From assembly GCA_963924555.1 (NCBI GenBank), contig OZ004591.1:5394001-5458000 (forward strand): DNA of 64,000 bases, written 5' to 3'. The translations under genes and the position numbers were made by a program. Below are positions 22,310-35,676 of the stretch, in pieces. The notes below the pieces were generated by a model. That model searched no databases, had not been told where the DNA came from, and saw only the letters and a program-made list of their open reading frames with translations. The first letter of the stretch is position 1. Every line of letters begins with the position of its first letter. This DNA is from Crambe crambe. Taxonomy: Eukaryota; Porifera; Demospongiae; Poecilosclerida; Crambeidae.

Positions 22310-25300
22310 ATGTCATATGAGCCTCTTCCTCGCTTTGGTCACTTCTCTTCCCTCGTAGAAGGAAAACTCTTTATTTTTGGAGGAAGAATTGAAGACTTCC
22401 ATAACCATAAAAATGAACTGAAAACAATTAACTCTTACAATTCTTTTAATGAAACTTGGAGTTTGTTTCATGCAGGTGGATCTCCTCCACTTGGAATATA
22501 TGATGGTGCAAGTACAACTCTCTCCAAAAACATTTATCGTTTTGGAGGATACAATCGTCCAGATTATCAGGGTTCCTTACACAAATGGGATTCCTCCACA
22601 ATGTCATGGAATCAACTAAAAGAACATGACAACAAAGGACCGATAAAGAAAGGCGCTTGTGCGATGATCAGTCACAATGAAGATATCCTACTGTTTGGCG
22701 GGTATGGGACCCCGACTGGTCCCATCCAGCAAGGATCACAGTTTACGAATGGAACTGATGGTAGAGGATGGACCAACGAGTTGCACAGCTTTAACCTCCA
22801 AGAAGGTGAGGGAGAATGTTATGGGTGTAGCTAGTAGGTTAATGAGGTGTGTGCACACCACTCTACTTCCATGACTTTAAATTTACCCAATAAATGTGGG
22901 AGTGGTTATGTCATACTGTACAGAGCACAGAATGAAAGTTGGTTGTTGGTCAAATGCTGATCAATTCCATCATTATTTTAGCATGACAGTAACTTAATGA
23001 ATGGTCAAGTTCATGGGGCAAAAGCAATCATGAATGACCTAGGAAACTGGTATCATAACAGGTCAGACCAGTTTTTTAACTGACACTTGACTTACCATAA
23101 TGTGAGTGCTATTTTGTGCTCTGACTGCACACATACAAGCAGAAAAAGAGAAACTGCATGTTTCTTTATGCTTGAAGCAATGTTATAGCAGATGTTATGG
23201 GAACTGTTGAAACAGGGTCTAAAGTGTAAAACTATAAAGGTTTATGGTCGCAGCCTCTCTTTTCACCACCAGCCCTTATTCATGTCTCTCAAAACAAGTC
23301 TGTTGCTGCCAAGAATAATGTGACCATTATTGATATGATCACTATGGGGAATAAGTCATAGGGTGACACTGGAACATGAGCAATTATAGTACATACATCA
23401 CATGGAGTAGTCAAACAAGAAAAAGCATTGATTAGCACATGCCATATAGTAACATAATAATGTGAATCATCCCAAAGTGCATTTCATGAGATTTCAGATT
23501 GGTTCAGTGTTGAGTGTGACAACTATACTATATGGAATTTGTGCAGGACTCGTAATAACAGTCTGGACGTCATGTGACATTTTCTGGTCATTCTCATTTG
23601 TCCTGTCACTTTTTCTGACTAAAATTTCTATTATAACAACTGTTATTAGACAATCATATCCAGACAATGATGGAGTGTTATTGCATGCTCCATTTGTGTA
23701 GATGTCTATAGTATCAAAATGAACACTTTTTCCCCATTTAATGTTATTGACTGAGTTGGAGATGACAGCATGGAGTTTCCATGTACATGAACTACATGAA
23801 ATAATGTAACTCTCATAATTACTTGTTTGTATACAGAACTTTGAGACTATACTTTATACAGTCACATGTAACTACACTGACATGCAACACATAATACACA
23901 TCATTATGTACAGACTCAGGATTACCAATCTTTAATCATCTGACTCTTACTTCCCCCCAACTCCCTCAGGGACGTGGTCCTCCCCCACTGTCACTGGAAC
24001 AAGACCCCCTCCCTGTTCTTCCTTCACATTAACAAAGATAAACGAGAATACAGCTGTGATGTTTGGAGGGTCCCTACCTGGATATAAGACAACCAATGAT
24101 GTGTACATCCTTGACCTGACTAAAATGGTGAGATGCCAACTTAATTAATAGGGGTGAGTCTGAATGACCCCCACACTAGTGAGTCAGTTGAGAGATTTCT
24201 ACTATATAATTATTTATATATTTATATGTTTCGTACGTTCTAACATTAATGGTTTTTCTCTGCGACGATCATCTGGTAACATTACATCACATTACATTGC
24301 ACATGCACAAACTTTTACAACATAATTCAAAACACTTCAGACAGCACTGATCACAGATAACATCCTACACAGTAAAAAACAAACCAAAAAACATAATAAA
24401 CACATGCATAAAATTAAATGTCTATCACAAGTACCCGGAGCACATGATTTTCTTCTCATGGAACCTTTGGTTCACATATCAAATTGAAGCAATCCACATC
24501 GATCTTGATCATCAGACTCATCCCAGAATACACTGCATTTCTCTAGTATATTACACTAATGAAGTAGGTATTTCAGTGTGCTCTGGCAGACGTGATGCAC
24601 TGACCATTGTAACTAGTTCAGTATGTCCCATAGCTATAGTGCCACCACACTCAGATAAGACAAGGTGAATATAACATCCAAGAATGGGAGGTCAAGTATA
24701 TAAGTGAATGGAAGATTATATGGCCACAACTATTATCATTATTGATTTTACATGTTTAGCAAATGATAGAAAAATTAATGTGTCCATAACAAACTTAATA
24801 ATTTACTTGGGACATGAATTTTATAATAGTAATGATAACTGTGCTTAGTAGGAGGTGAATGATCATGTTCTGCTGATTCTTTTACCACATGAATGATACT
24901 GAACCCTCCACCTCCTACTCTATTTCCATGTTATGAGGCTCTCATCACTCATGCATAATCATCAGACATTTTGGGGAGTTTATTCATTTATTTCAGCCTT
25001 TAAAATTGATCCCTGATGTATAGTGATCGTAATTGTAACCTTTTTCATTTCCAGCACTGGAGCAAACTGGTCCATAAGGAGGGAGAACCCTGTCCAGTGG
25101 CTAGAATGTCCCATGCTTCTGTCTGCCTTGGTTATGGTGGAGATCACCCAGAACTCCTCATCACTGGTGGATCAGATGACAATGACAAGGTTTTAAGTGA
25201 CATGTGGATACTGAATCTGCAGTCAAAGAAGTGGAGGGAGGTGAGTATTATTTAATGGAGATTGAAAAATAATTGCACTGAAATTGGAATCTCCCTCATC

Positions 25301-27083
25301 CTTTTCTAACTTCCTTGTAGTATTGTTGTTGCTATTTGTGTTGAGGACACTCTCTAGTTGCAATTACCAAGGGCACCTAGCCAACTCTTTCATATTCCTG
25401 TGTGTTGAGTCAGAGTAAAAAGTGTGCATTGTTTAGTTGTAGCTACAAGAAAGTGCTCTTCTTCCAATGCAATGTTTATAGATTACAGCATTTGTCCCTA
25501 TCTCCATTAGGTATAGTACTGTACACATTATCCACCACATGCTGTGTACCTATCCATCTGCTAATAGGCAGGTGCTGCATGTATGGAGTGTTCTAATGTT
25601 CAGCATCCATTAGAGTAATGTGGAAGACCTATGGCTATGATTGAACTAAGCTCTATTCACAGCTCTAATAGAGTGATACCCTGTAGTTATTAATAGTTAC
25701 TGACACCTTGTAGTTTGGTGTTAGAGGTCAAAGTATTTATAAACTGGATGATTATTATTTGCAGTCAACTATCCAATTTATCACAATATGACCTCCTCAC
25801 TCACTCTAGCTGTATTTGATGTCATAGTCTTAATGAGTATTATGGAGGGTTTAAATCATGTTTTGTGGAAACTAGTGTGACGTGGATACTGAAATAGTAA
25901 TTGTGAGAGGGATTATCCAATGTTATATCTCCATGCGCAGATCAAAGTTCCAAGTCTCCAGTCAAGATGTTACCACACTGCTGATGTGTTCCATTTCAGT
26001 GCAAGACTGGCAGAGGTCATTCTATTTGGTGGAGTTCCTGAGTGGCCAAAGAATGCCAAGTATGATGCTGACCTTCGAATGATAGCCCAGACCACTGTGC
26101 TACGATTTGGTGAGTGTGATTTAACTGATGCTAGTCATACTATACTTCATTCCTCATAATTATAAACACAATTATTGGCACTGGAGGTCATAATTATTTC
26201 CATGTGTTGTGCATACTTACATCTCAAGTGAACTTTCTTTATGTCGAGATCTCCATCACCTACTGCATTACTCAACATCTCTGTACAGTGGGGACCTCTA
26301 AATGTTTATGTGTATACTGATCCATAAATATGGGTATGAATTGCTGATCCTCAAATTTTTTCTCCCATAAACTATTTGAGATGTATGGTATATTTTAATG
26401 GTCTCTTTATTTGGAGACACAGTGACTTTATTAGAGGTTCTGTACTTGTTGTTTGTTGCACTTGTTAAAAAAGTCGTATTTGTGGTTTGTGCATGTGCAA
26501 GTCCTCACAAGTCTAGAGTCTGTGATACAGATCATAATTATTATGTTTTATCATATCCACCTATGACTATATCTTTTGAAATAATAATGTATTAATTACT
26601 TATGTCTTTGGCAATAACAATACGATATTACTGCTAATCAGAATGTGTTGATGATGAGTGGACTCTGATTGATGTGTGCAAGTTTCCTGACCTCGGGAGT
26701 CCAGAGAGAGTGAAGATGAAGGAAGAACTGAAGCAGCAGTTTAGTAAGTGTGTGTTGTTGTAATAGCTAGATGGGAGTTGGAGGCATGGTTGTCTGATTA
26801 TTTATATCCCATGCATGCGTGGGTGAGATCAAAGGGTCGTGGTGTTCTTTATAAGTCGTAATACCTGACGGGCATTATTAGTCATATATTGCCCTTAGTT
26901 TATTGAAACAATATGTATGTGAACAAGAAAGTGTGGCCACTAAAGTGTCACTTTTCCTAGTCCTTAGCTAGCTATGGATGACCATATGTGCCATGTGTTT
27001 TATGGGTTATAAACAAACCAAGTCTCGATTGCGCAGCCCGTGGTTTATAATCCTTAGACGATAACATGAATGATTCCATTTGA
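22310..27083 (+). CDS. Kelch-repeat beta-propeller protein, copy B
   Basis: Exons: 22310-22805, 23970-24127, 25055-25240, 25941-26109, 26642-26743, 27058-27083. All joins are in phase and the product is about 378 residues. It is a close paralogue of copy A. Small in-frame indels occur in exon 1 (one Thr codon and a short segment before NGTDGRGWTNELH) and an extra codon in exon 2 (PGYKTTNDV). Kelch GG doublets are retained. The last exon ends quickly with TGA because ATTTGATG is present where copy A has a shorter sequence. Introns are nearly identical to copy A, which suggests a recent duplication or conversion. Start is the first ATG, 20 bp after the GGGCGTGGC box. Confidence 0.8.
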
Positions 27084-27429
27084 TGTAATCAGGTAACTAT
27101 ATCATGTGGTAACCCCTTGCTAGGCCTGCAAGTGGTATCTAAGTGTCCACTTAGATCACTGTGGTTCCCAATTAGAGACTTATGGCTGTGGTTATCACAA
27201 GACTATACACAGTTTATACTATTGTCTAAGTCAGTTAGATCACTCCAGTGGTGACTACTCAATACATACAACCCTGGCACCCATACTCCATTACATAAGT
27301 GATGTATGAGTGATTCAAAATAAAAATAGACTGTTGTACTCAATACCTCCTGTTGATCAGTGATCTATATCTGCCAGCACAATTATACTGACACTATAAA
27401 TGTTAACATTTGCATTGTATGCACTCTTT

Positions 27430-27435
27430 AATAAA
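27430..27435 (+). terminator. AATAAA polyadenylation signal, kelch B
   Basis: It has the same position relative to the gene as 7166-7171 in copy A. Confidence 0.4.
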
Positions 27436-27460
27436 GGAATAAAAATATTTATTCTAAATA

Positions 27461-27700
27461 AAAAAGAAAAGTAGGGATGGCTGTGGGTGGTTCAAAAAAA
27501 GTGCAGCAACTTCAGTCATAACTCCTTACCCATCACAAACTACGAGCTAACTATTCCTACTTCACTCCCATGACAGGCCAATGAAGTAGGAAGTTGTTTG
27601 GTGATATTGGTGATGGATAAGGGGTTACTTGACTGAAGTTCACTCTCTTGTTGCTGAACTTTTTTGAACCACACACAGCCATCCTTACTTTTCTTTTTTA
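27461..27700. repeat. Foldback element, copy B
   Basis: The left end AAAAAGAAAAGTAGGGATGG pairs with the right end CCATCCTTACTTTTCTTTTT. Inner arms are as in 7204-7427. The right end, missing in copy A, shows the ancestral extent of the element. Confidence 0.7.
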
Positions 27701-28859
27701 AGTATTTTTTTCCTTTACTTCTTTTTTGATGTAATCCTCTATTATTTTATTATAGGCAACTGATGCTGTGATCCTGTTAGTTGTAGTTATGTAGTTCATT
27801 GGAGGTTTCATCATAATTATTGTATGAGCCAAAATGAATCAGATCTGGAATGATGGAGCTCAAATCTAAACAGTTTAATAAAATTGCCATTGACCTATTT
27901 TGTGTATAATTTCTTAAAGGTCTTTACTGGTGTTATGCATGTACCTGATATACTTGTTTGGTATTGCATCAAGACTTCATTCATAACCAGACTAGTGCCT
28001 AGGGGTTACGCTCTGAGCATTGAGACCGACATCAAGAGAGAAAGCTAATGACTAGTCAGTTATGAGGTCAAGGTTCAAGAATCATAAATGTCTGCGTTGA
28101 AAGCTAACAAGTTGGAAAACGACGTGCTATTTTTTAACATATCGAGTTAAAGGTAAAGGATTATAGCGCAGCATAAAAATTATGCCATTTGAATGAACCA
28201 TTCCTGAAATTAGTTGTTTGATGATGATGATGAATGACCAGGTGAAAACAATTTTAGAAGTCACTGTAAAATGATACTGCTCTGTCTTCTGTTCTTCATA
28301 CTTGAGTCCTAGCATACTGAAGGTATTCTGTCTTGAAGTTAGGAGTTGCTTACTGTAGGAGGGAAATATTCTGGAGTTATGAAAGAAAATACTAAATGTG
28401 GCAATCTGTGCCATCCTGACTATCGTACTCTCTGATAGTTCCATTATGTGTGCACTGAGGGTTTGCATTTTTTATTATCAGAGAGAGTGGTAGCTCTCTC
28501 TATGTAGAGATGACGTGGATGGCTGCATGTGCGCGCCATATATGGACTAATAATCCGGCCTATTAGAGCCTACTACAAAGTGCAGGCAAGTTTCAGGGCC
28601 AGAAATTTTACCATTTCCAAAAATACGGCAAGCAGGTAAGTTGCTCTATAGTTGTTATTAGACTACCATGTCTCACGAACCACTCAAGCTAGAGCGAGTA
28701 CCATATAGCACTTAATTCTCAAGGGATTTATATTTCACGAAATTTTCTTTTCATGGAATCTAATTTCACGAACACCAGCAATAAAGACACACCAGTCTTG
28801 GCACTCTAGGCCTGGAACCATAAAGAGAGAAAAAAGACCAGGAACAAGTTCAGAAAATT
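27701..28859. other. Kelch-ROCO intergenic region B
   Basis: No gene is seen. 27683-28186 is absent from copy A. A GTAGGGATG-type inverted repeat relic lies at about 28410-28510 and a one-armed TTTCACGA relic at 28697-28775. Confidence 0.5.
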
Positions 28860-29115
28860 TTTTTCCGTGAAATGAAAAGGGATGACCATTGCTCGAAAAG
28901 TAAGGAAACAAGGGTAGGGATGAAGGGATCAATCTTTGTTCTGTTTATCCAGCCAACAATCCCTACATATACATCTGACATATATGCAGAGATTTTTGGC
29001 TGGATATGCCGAACAAAGATTGATCCCATTTCCATCCTACATACCTACCCTTGTTTCCTTATTTTTTTGAGGAATGTTCATCCCTACATTTCATTTTCTC
29101 ATTTTCACGAATGTT
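28860..29115. repeat. Foldback element abutting the ROCO B start codon
   Basis: Arms AAGGAAACAAGGGTAGGGAT (28910) and TACCCTTGTTTCCTTATTTT (29044), and GGATCAATCTTTGTTCTGT with CGAACAAAGATTGATCCC, form an inverted repeat of about 250 bp ending 13 bp before ATG 29128. Confidence 0.7.
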
Positions 29116-29127
29116 TTTTCCTGATGG

Positions 29128-32100
29128 ATGAGTGATGGAACCCTTCACTTTATATCTGGTCTATTGAATTTAGTGATGGAGAAGTACCTGGAGGAAGGCA
29201 TCCAACATGACTACATTCCATCACAGGTCGCCAACTTCCTGGCTTCAGGTGTTCCAGGCTCAGGGAAAACGTCTCTCCATTATTCCCTGTTCGATTTACC
29301 GCCACCACCACTAAGAATCAGTACCGCATGTATCGAGCAAGCACAGAGAGCAGTGCTGGTAACAAGAAGCGATGAAGACTCTTCCTCTGAGATTGTGGAG
29401 TTCAAACCAGTTGAAGAAACCGATTTGAAGCAGATGATTGTAAAGGAGATGACAGAAGAAAGAATAAGTGCCAAAGAAAAAGAAGTATTCTCAGAACTGG
29501 AGAATACACTCAAGGAGAATCCTCCAGTGGAAGATCGTTCGACTCGACCTTTGTTACCTTCTTCTCAAGAGCCAACTCCAGTGGAGAGTGATCTAAAAAT
29601 GAAAGATAACCAACCTCAGCACTCTCCTCAGCTTGTTTCAAGTCCACAGTCTTCACCCACACCTAATGAAGCCTCTTCACACTTAGTTATATCACCTCGA
29701 GTGAAATTACAAGAAATAGACGAGATCATGTATCTCATGCTCCATCCCACCCCAGCCAACATACCACGACTGAGGAACCGCCTGGTGCAATTCATCGACA
29801 GTGGTGGACAGCCCAAACTATTGGAGATGTTACCTGCGTACCTCCGAAATCTTTCTTCTTTGCTGCTTGTCCATCGTCTCTTGGAGACTCTCTGTTCTAC
29901 ACCAATGGCCGAATATTGCGACAAAGATGGCAAGCTTTTTGAATTGGGTCACTTCAACCTGACCAATCTGGAAATGATAGTGAAGTGTGCACAGCTCTCT
30001 CGTTACCACCAGTCTCACCTGGCACTTCCTCACGTGGAGTACGATGATTCTCCTCCCGACATAGTGGTGGTGGGCACCTTCAGAGACCAGGAAGGCAAGT
30101 GCAAGGAGACCAGGAAGGAGAAAAATGCCCAACTGGAGGTGGCATTTGAGCAGTTCAGTGAGAGCGTCATCAGACGATCGAATGGGGAGATCATCTTCGG
30201 TGTGGATGCCACTTCTCGTAGCGATCCTGTAACCTCTGAGCTAAGAGCTGCCTTGAAGAATGGGAAATGCCTGCGCTACAGGTGCCCGAAACAATGGTAT
30301 CTTCTTGAGTTGGAGTTGAGGAAGCTGGGGAAGAAAGTCATTCCCAAAGAGGAAGTCTTTTCGATTGCCAGAGCATTGCACATCAAAATCATGGAATCTG
30401 TAGAGGCTGCATTGCTGTTTTGGCACTACATCAACATTATCATGTACTTCCCCAGCATCCTTCCTGGAGTCGTCATTTTCCAACCAGATGCTGTGATTGG
30501 AATCATCAGCCAACTCTACGAGCAGCACGTCAAGATCAGTGACACTGCCGAATCCGATATCACATGTGAAGAAGACTTGCGTTTCCGAGACCAAGCTGTC
30601 TTTAATGAAGATTATCTCTACCGCATAAAGAATGATACCGTCTTGTCGGTGGATGAGCTCCTCCTTATTCTTCAGGACAGGAAAACTGTTGCCAAACTTC
30701 CTTCTATTGATGAGAATTCATCCCTATATTTCTTGCCCAGCCTCTTGGAAGAGTTCATTGAAGAGCCAGGTGCTTCTCAATCTCTGCCTACTTCTCAACT
30801 TCCAGTGGCTTCGTCTCTGCTGGTCTCTTTCCCCACTCCTGAGGTTCCTTCAGGTCTCTTTTGCACTTTCATTTCTGATATAGTGTCTTCCAGTGAGTGC
30901 AAGATCCCTGACCTTGATAGTTCCACCAGGTTATATAGGAACTTGATCTCCATCACTCTTAGTTTTAGTCCAAGCTCTTTTGGTACTCTCACTCTATCCA
31001 ACACTGGAAAGTTTTTCTCCATCACTCCTTACTTCCTCTCCTCTTCTTCTTTCTTGCCAAAAGTGAAGAAGCTTGTAGCTAAAGCTCTTGATGCTTCTTG
31101 TAGGGTGTTGTCTTACAGAAAGCTTCATCAGTTCTCCTTCCAGTGTGAGTGTGGCCAATCTCCAGATCATATTGCTCACCTTTCACCAGACGAGAAAGGG
31201 AAGACATGCTCCATGGATGCTGACAAAGGAAGCATTGATCTTACAAAGAAGCAGGTCTTGTGGACAGGTGTGTTCTCTAGTAGTAACACTGTCTCGCACT
31301 AATTTATTTTATTTTCATTGTTTTAGATCAATGCAGTGATGTTGCATCTCAGACTATTCTAGATCAGTGCAGTGATGTTGCATCTCAGACTATTTGTAGC
31401 ATGGAGACTTCAGTGAATAGTAAGCAACTCTTAAATTCATTCATTATTAATTTATTTTTTATTCATCAATTCATATTTTGATTAACTAGATCAATCACTT
31501 AACATGTATTATTTCATTTATATGATGTTTTATTTATACAGGTCATCAGCGAGGAATGGACGTTGTCGGATCAACCTCTTTAATTTATAGAGGAGAAGCA
31601 CTCAGCTTTACCTGGAATGACCATGGCTTCAAGCTCCACCTTTCTGAGGGTACAGTCACCTCTGACATCACTGAATGTCCTATTAATCTGGAGGCTGCAG
31701 TATCTGGCCAGTTCCAGTTTCCTGATGGTGCTGAGCTGGTGAGTGGTGTGTATTGCATCCACAGCCTCGAGCAGTTCAGCAAGAGAGCGACAGTTAAAAT
31801 CCAGCACTTCTCTTCTTCCGATTCTCAGAAAGAAATTGATGAGCTTTGCTTTGTCTTCAGTAGCAGAGATCAACTTCCCTGTCAATTCACTTATCATGAA
31901 GATTGCACATTCTCTGTTGGTAGTCAGTATGGGGCCATTGAAACAAAAAGCTTTGGCAAATTCGCAATTGTGAGAAGAAAGAAGAAAGGTCTATTTTCTC
32001 TCTTTCAGAGTAGCTCTTCTTCTCATAACTTGTATCGATCACATATTTTGTATGTGAAGGAAAGTGAGAGCAATTGGATCATAACATATTCCATCATTCA

Positions 32101-34829
32101 ACAGGCAGAACTGTATTCCAAGGTAACCATAATAGTAAATGGGATTCAGAATGTATAAATATGAACATTATTATCTTTAGATACTCTTTGAGAAGTTTCC
32201 AAGAGAGAGCCTTCATGATGCAATTGACCAGCAAGTCACTTTCACACAGAGTGAGATCACACTGGACATTCCAGCAAGTGGTGTGGCTGTTAATATGTGG
32301 ACCATTCAACCTTTGACACCTCCAGTAGTAAGTCTATTCTCTGTGTTTAAATGATTTTAAGGATATTCTCCTTTTTTAGATCATGAAAAATGATGTTGAT
32401 GGATTCAACACTGGCAAAGAGTTAGCATTTTGTAAGCTGAATGTTTACAAAAGTCCTAAAGATGTTGGGTCTCCATTAAATCATCACATTGATCTTCTTG
32501 GTGCAAAGAAGCCTCATGACTTCTTCATTTTAAAATTATCACCGCCTGGTAAGCAGTTACATCTATGTAATTCTTATTCAGCTACTATGATGAATGTAAA
32601 ATAGATCAGTTCCATGAGTTTTGAGTTGTATACCTTTAAGCATATGTACTTTGTATTATTACAGATGCTTCAGTTGGTGCAATGACTCAGAGTGCTTTCC
32701 TTACAGATACTTCAGTGAATGGTGTGTAATCTCCAAATCACTCACACTGATGATTACTATTGTAAAGTAGTCGAAACGTAAAATATTTGACTAGTGTAGT
32801 TTGAATATACAATACAATACAATCACACAGGACTTTACAAAGCAATCTCCATCATAGTTGTAAAGTGTCTAAGATTCAATTGTGTCTTCTGTAAACAACA
32901 GATTACCTTCGAGGTATGGATGTGATGGGATCAACCTCCTTCCTCTACTGTGGAAAAGCTGTTAGCTTCACTTGGAAGGACCATGGCTTCAAACTCCACT
33001 TACCTGAGAATGCCTTACCTCCTGATGTCACAGAATGTTCTATTCGAGTCAGTGCAGCTCTCTCTGGCCAGTTCCAATTTCCTGATGATGCTGAGCTGGT
33101 GAGTGGAATCTACTCCATTCACAGCTCTCACTCCTTCACTCGGTCAGTGACTGTGGAAATTGAGCACTTCAGCACCACTGACACCCTCGAAGAAGCTGAA
33201 GAGCTATCCTTTGTTGTCAGCACTGGAGACCGTATTCCTCATCAGTTCAATCCACTGAAGCATGGAGTATTCTCTGTTCAGAGCAAATATGGGAGCATCG
33301 AAGTGAAGCACTTTTGTAAAAATGGCATTGTGAGGAGGAAAAAAGAGAAGAGGTCAGAGAGTCGTAAAGGAACAAAAGAGAAGGGCAAGTCTTGTAATCT
33401 TTATAAGGCTTGCCTCTTGCATGATGCAACAAGTCCAAATAATGATTGGGAAGTATTATTCAGTATCATACAAGACACATCTATTCACTTTAAAGTGAGT
33501 CTCTCTCCATTATAATGTTAATTTTAACCATTTTGATCTTTCAGAATCTGCTTAAGAAGTATCAAAATAAAAAAGTGCTCCATCAACAAGTCATTTTTGA
33601 TAATAGTTTTATACAGTTGAGTATTCCTGAAAATGGTCTTGTTCTGAATGGTGATTGGATAATTCAACCATTGGCACCACCAATAGTAAGTGTCCATTGA
33701 ACCAATAGCTGCACAACTAACAACTTATACTGAATAACAGATTCAGAAGTCCGTTGTAGATGGATACAGAGTTCGCAAACAATATCCATTATGCCAATTG
33801 AGAGCAGTGTATGTAGGTGCGGCACCCACAATATCTCACCTGAGGCACAAGATTGACCTCATCGGTGCCAAGGAACCTTACACATACTTTGTCCTCTTTA
33901 TTTCATCACATGGTACGTACTGTAGCCAGTGACTGACATTGTCACTACACACTTGATACTTGTCAGTCAATCATCTTGTACTATAAGTATGTTTGCATTT
34001 CCCACTCACAGTTCCCCTGATGCAACCCCCTTCATCACCTGGCAATGAATCTGGGATTTCCCCAATAGCATCAGCTGCTAATGTGAGTTGTTAAGATTGG
34101 AGACCCCACACTACATTCACCTAGTACCTTCACACACACTATAGATTGGAGCCAGCAGTGATCTTCAAGTTCCATCTCCTTCCTGTGAGTAATGTAAATA
34201 GCTAGCTAGACTAGTGTGTGCACATAACTACATTTACTATTGCAACTATACCTCATTCCAAAGTGTTCAGTCTTATGATAACTAACTTGTGAGTATTATT
34301 ATACAGTTAACATTACAATGGTGGTGAATACCAGCTAATGGCTAAAAACTTTCTAACAATTTACTCTTCCTCTTCTTCTTCTTCTTAACAGATCAAATCA
34401 TACTTGCAACAGTAGATGATACAGTCCTTGGTGAGTTTGGTTTGCTGGCTATACACAAATATCTTGGTGTAACTTGTTATTATTGAGTTGCTGTCACTGA
34501 GCTCGTCCTTTCTTTTTCAAGGTATTGATTATATTGGAGATGTTTACGATGAAGTGGAGAGTTTGTCAGCTAAATGGCTCTTGCTAGCAACAAAGCTGCG
34601 TCTGAGAAATCATGTGGTTGAAATCATCCAGCAGAAGTACAGTGATGGCATGAGTAACCTTAATGAAGTTCTGAGGGAATGGTTGAAATTGAACTATGAA
34701 CACGAAAAATATGGAAGACCAAGCTGGCGGAGGTTAGCAGAGGCAGTGCGGAGTCTTGATTATGGACTCTTTGAGGAGATAGCCAGGAATCATGGAGGTG
34801 AGATTGTACAGCTTCTCAATTGGAATTAA
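29128..34829 (+). CDS. ROC-COR GTPase-like / double ZU5 / Death domain protein (copy B)
   Basis: Exons: 29128-31267, 31327-31419, 31542-32122, 32181-32327, 32380-32548, 32665-32721, 32902-33494, 33545-33685, 33741-33912, 34012-34082, 34145-34184, 34392-34430, 34522-34829. They join in phase to about 1516 residues. The order is G1 loop GVPGSGKTS (41-49), Ser/Pro-rich insert, DSGGQ, GTFRD, COR-like region, ZU5-1 (exon 3) with its UPA-like tail (exons 4-5), linker, ZU5-2 (exon 7) with its tail (exons 8-9), short linker exons and a C-terminal Death domain ending NHGGEIVQLLNWN. The two ZU5 modules are clearly diverged, while ZU5-2 is nearly identical to the single ZU5 of copy A. Two ZU5 domains before a Death domain recalls PIDD1, but here the N-terminus is ROC-COR rather than LRR. 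A signalling scaffold role is inferred. Confidence 0.87.
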
Positions 34830-35676
34830 CAGATTGTTATCTATTTCAGCTGCAGCTCAAAATTTGTAGCTGGACGATGGATAAAGTCTGCTCAAGCTCA
34901 GCAAACATACACTTGACACTCACCATGCATTCACACTTTGTATCATCACAATGACATTCCATTATGTAAAAGCACATTCCATTGTTTTTCTGGTTAAAAA
35001 TTTTTAAATTTATTTTTGGTAACAGTGATTATAAAATTTTCACGAATTGATGGTACTGACAGTAAGTCAATGGTTTCTACAATGGTTAATGATGACTGTC
35101 TTGGTCTGCAGTGAATGAGTGTGACTTTCAAGAGACCACAAGAATGTCTTCACCACATTACATCATAGTTACCTGCAATGGACAATAATTTTGCAGGATG
35201 AATACTGAATAGCAAGATACTAGCTTCCCCTATCAATAGTATAGTGAGAGTTAGGGGGAAGTGGCCAGACTCTGTACAATGACTAAACTGGAATGGATCA
35301 AAATTCCACTAGACAGTTATTTTTGAACCTCCAAAGGTTAAAGTGCCTGTCCCCAATGGTGGTTGTTATTCAGAGGTTTTACTGTATAGCTTCCAAAAGT
35401 GACAACTCACCAAGGACAATAGGACATTGACATCTTGAGGTACAGCTGGTTCACACACTGCACACTAACCTTTATATAAAGAGAAAGTCATCATAAAGAG
35501 ACAAAGAAACCACACACTCAAGTGTTGCATACTACAGTGGGACCTCTCCATGAAGTGCAGCTAGAGTCACTGACTATGATAAATCGTTCTCTCATGAATG
35601 CACTGGGACTTTATGAATGGCACCCAGTGACTTTGAAGTAGGATACACACATACATAGTGGGACTTACTCCAATAT
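34830..35676. other. 3' flank of ROCO B and repeats
   Basis: It is homologous to 15164-15780, then to a dispersed block containing TATATAAAGAGAAAGTCATC that recurs near 17.95, 49.95 and 52.98 kb. No gene is seen. Confidence 0.5.
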
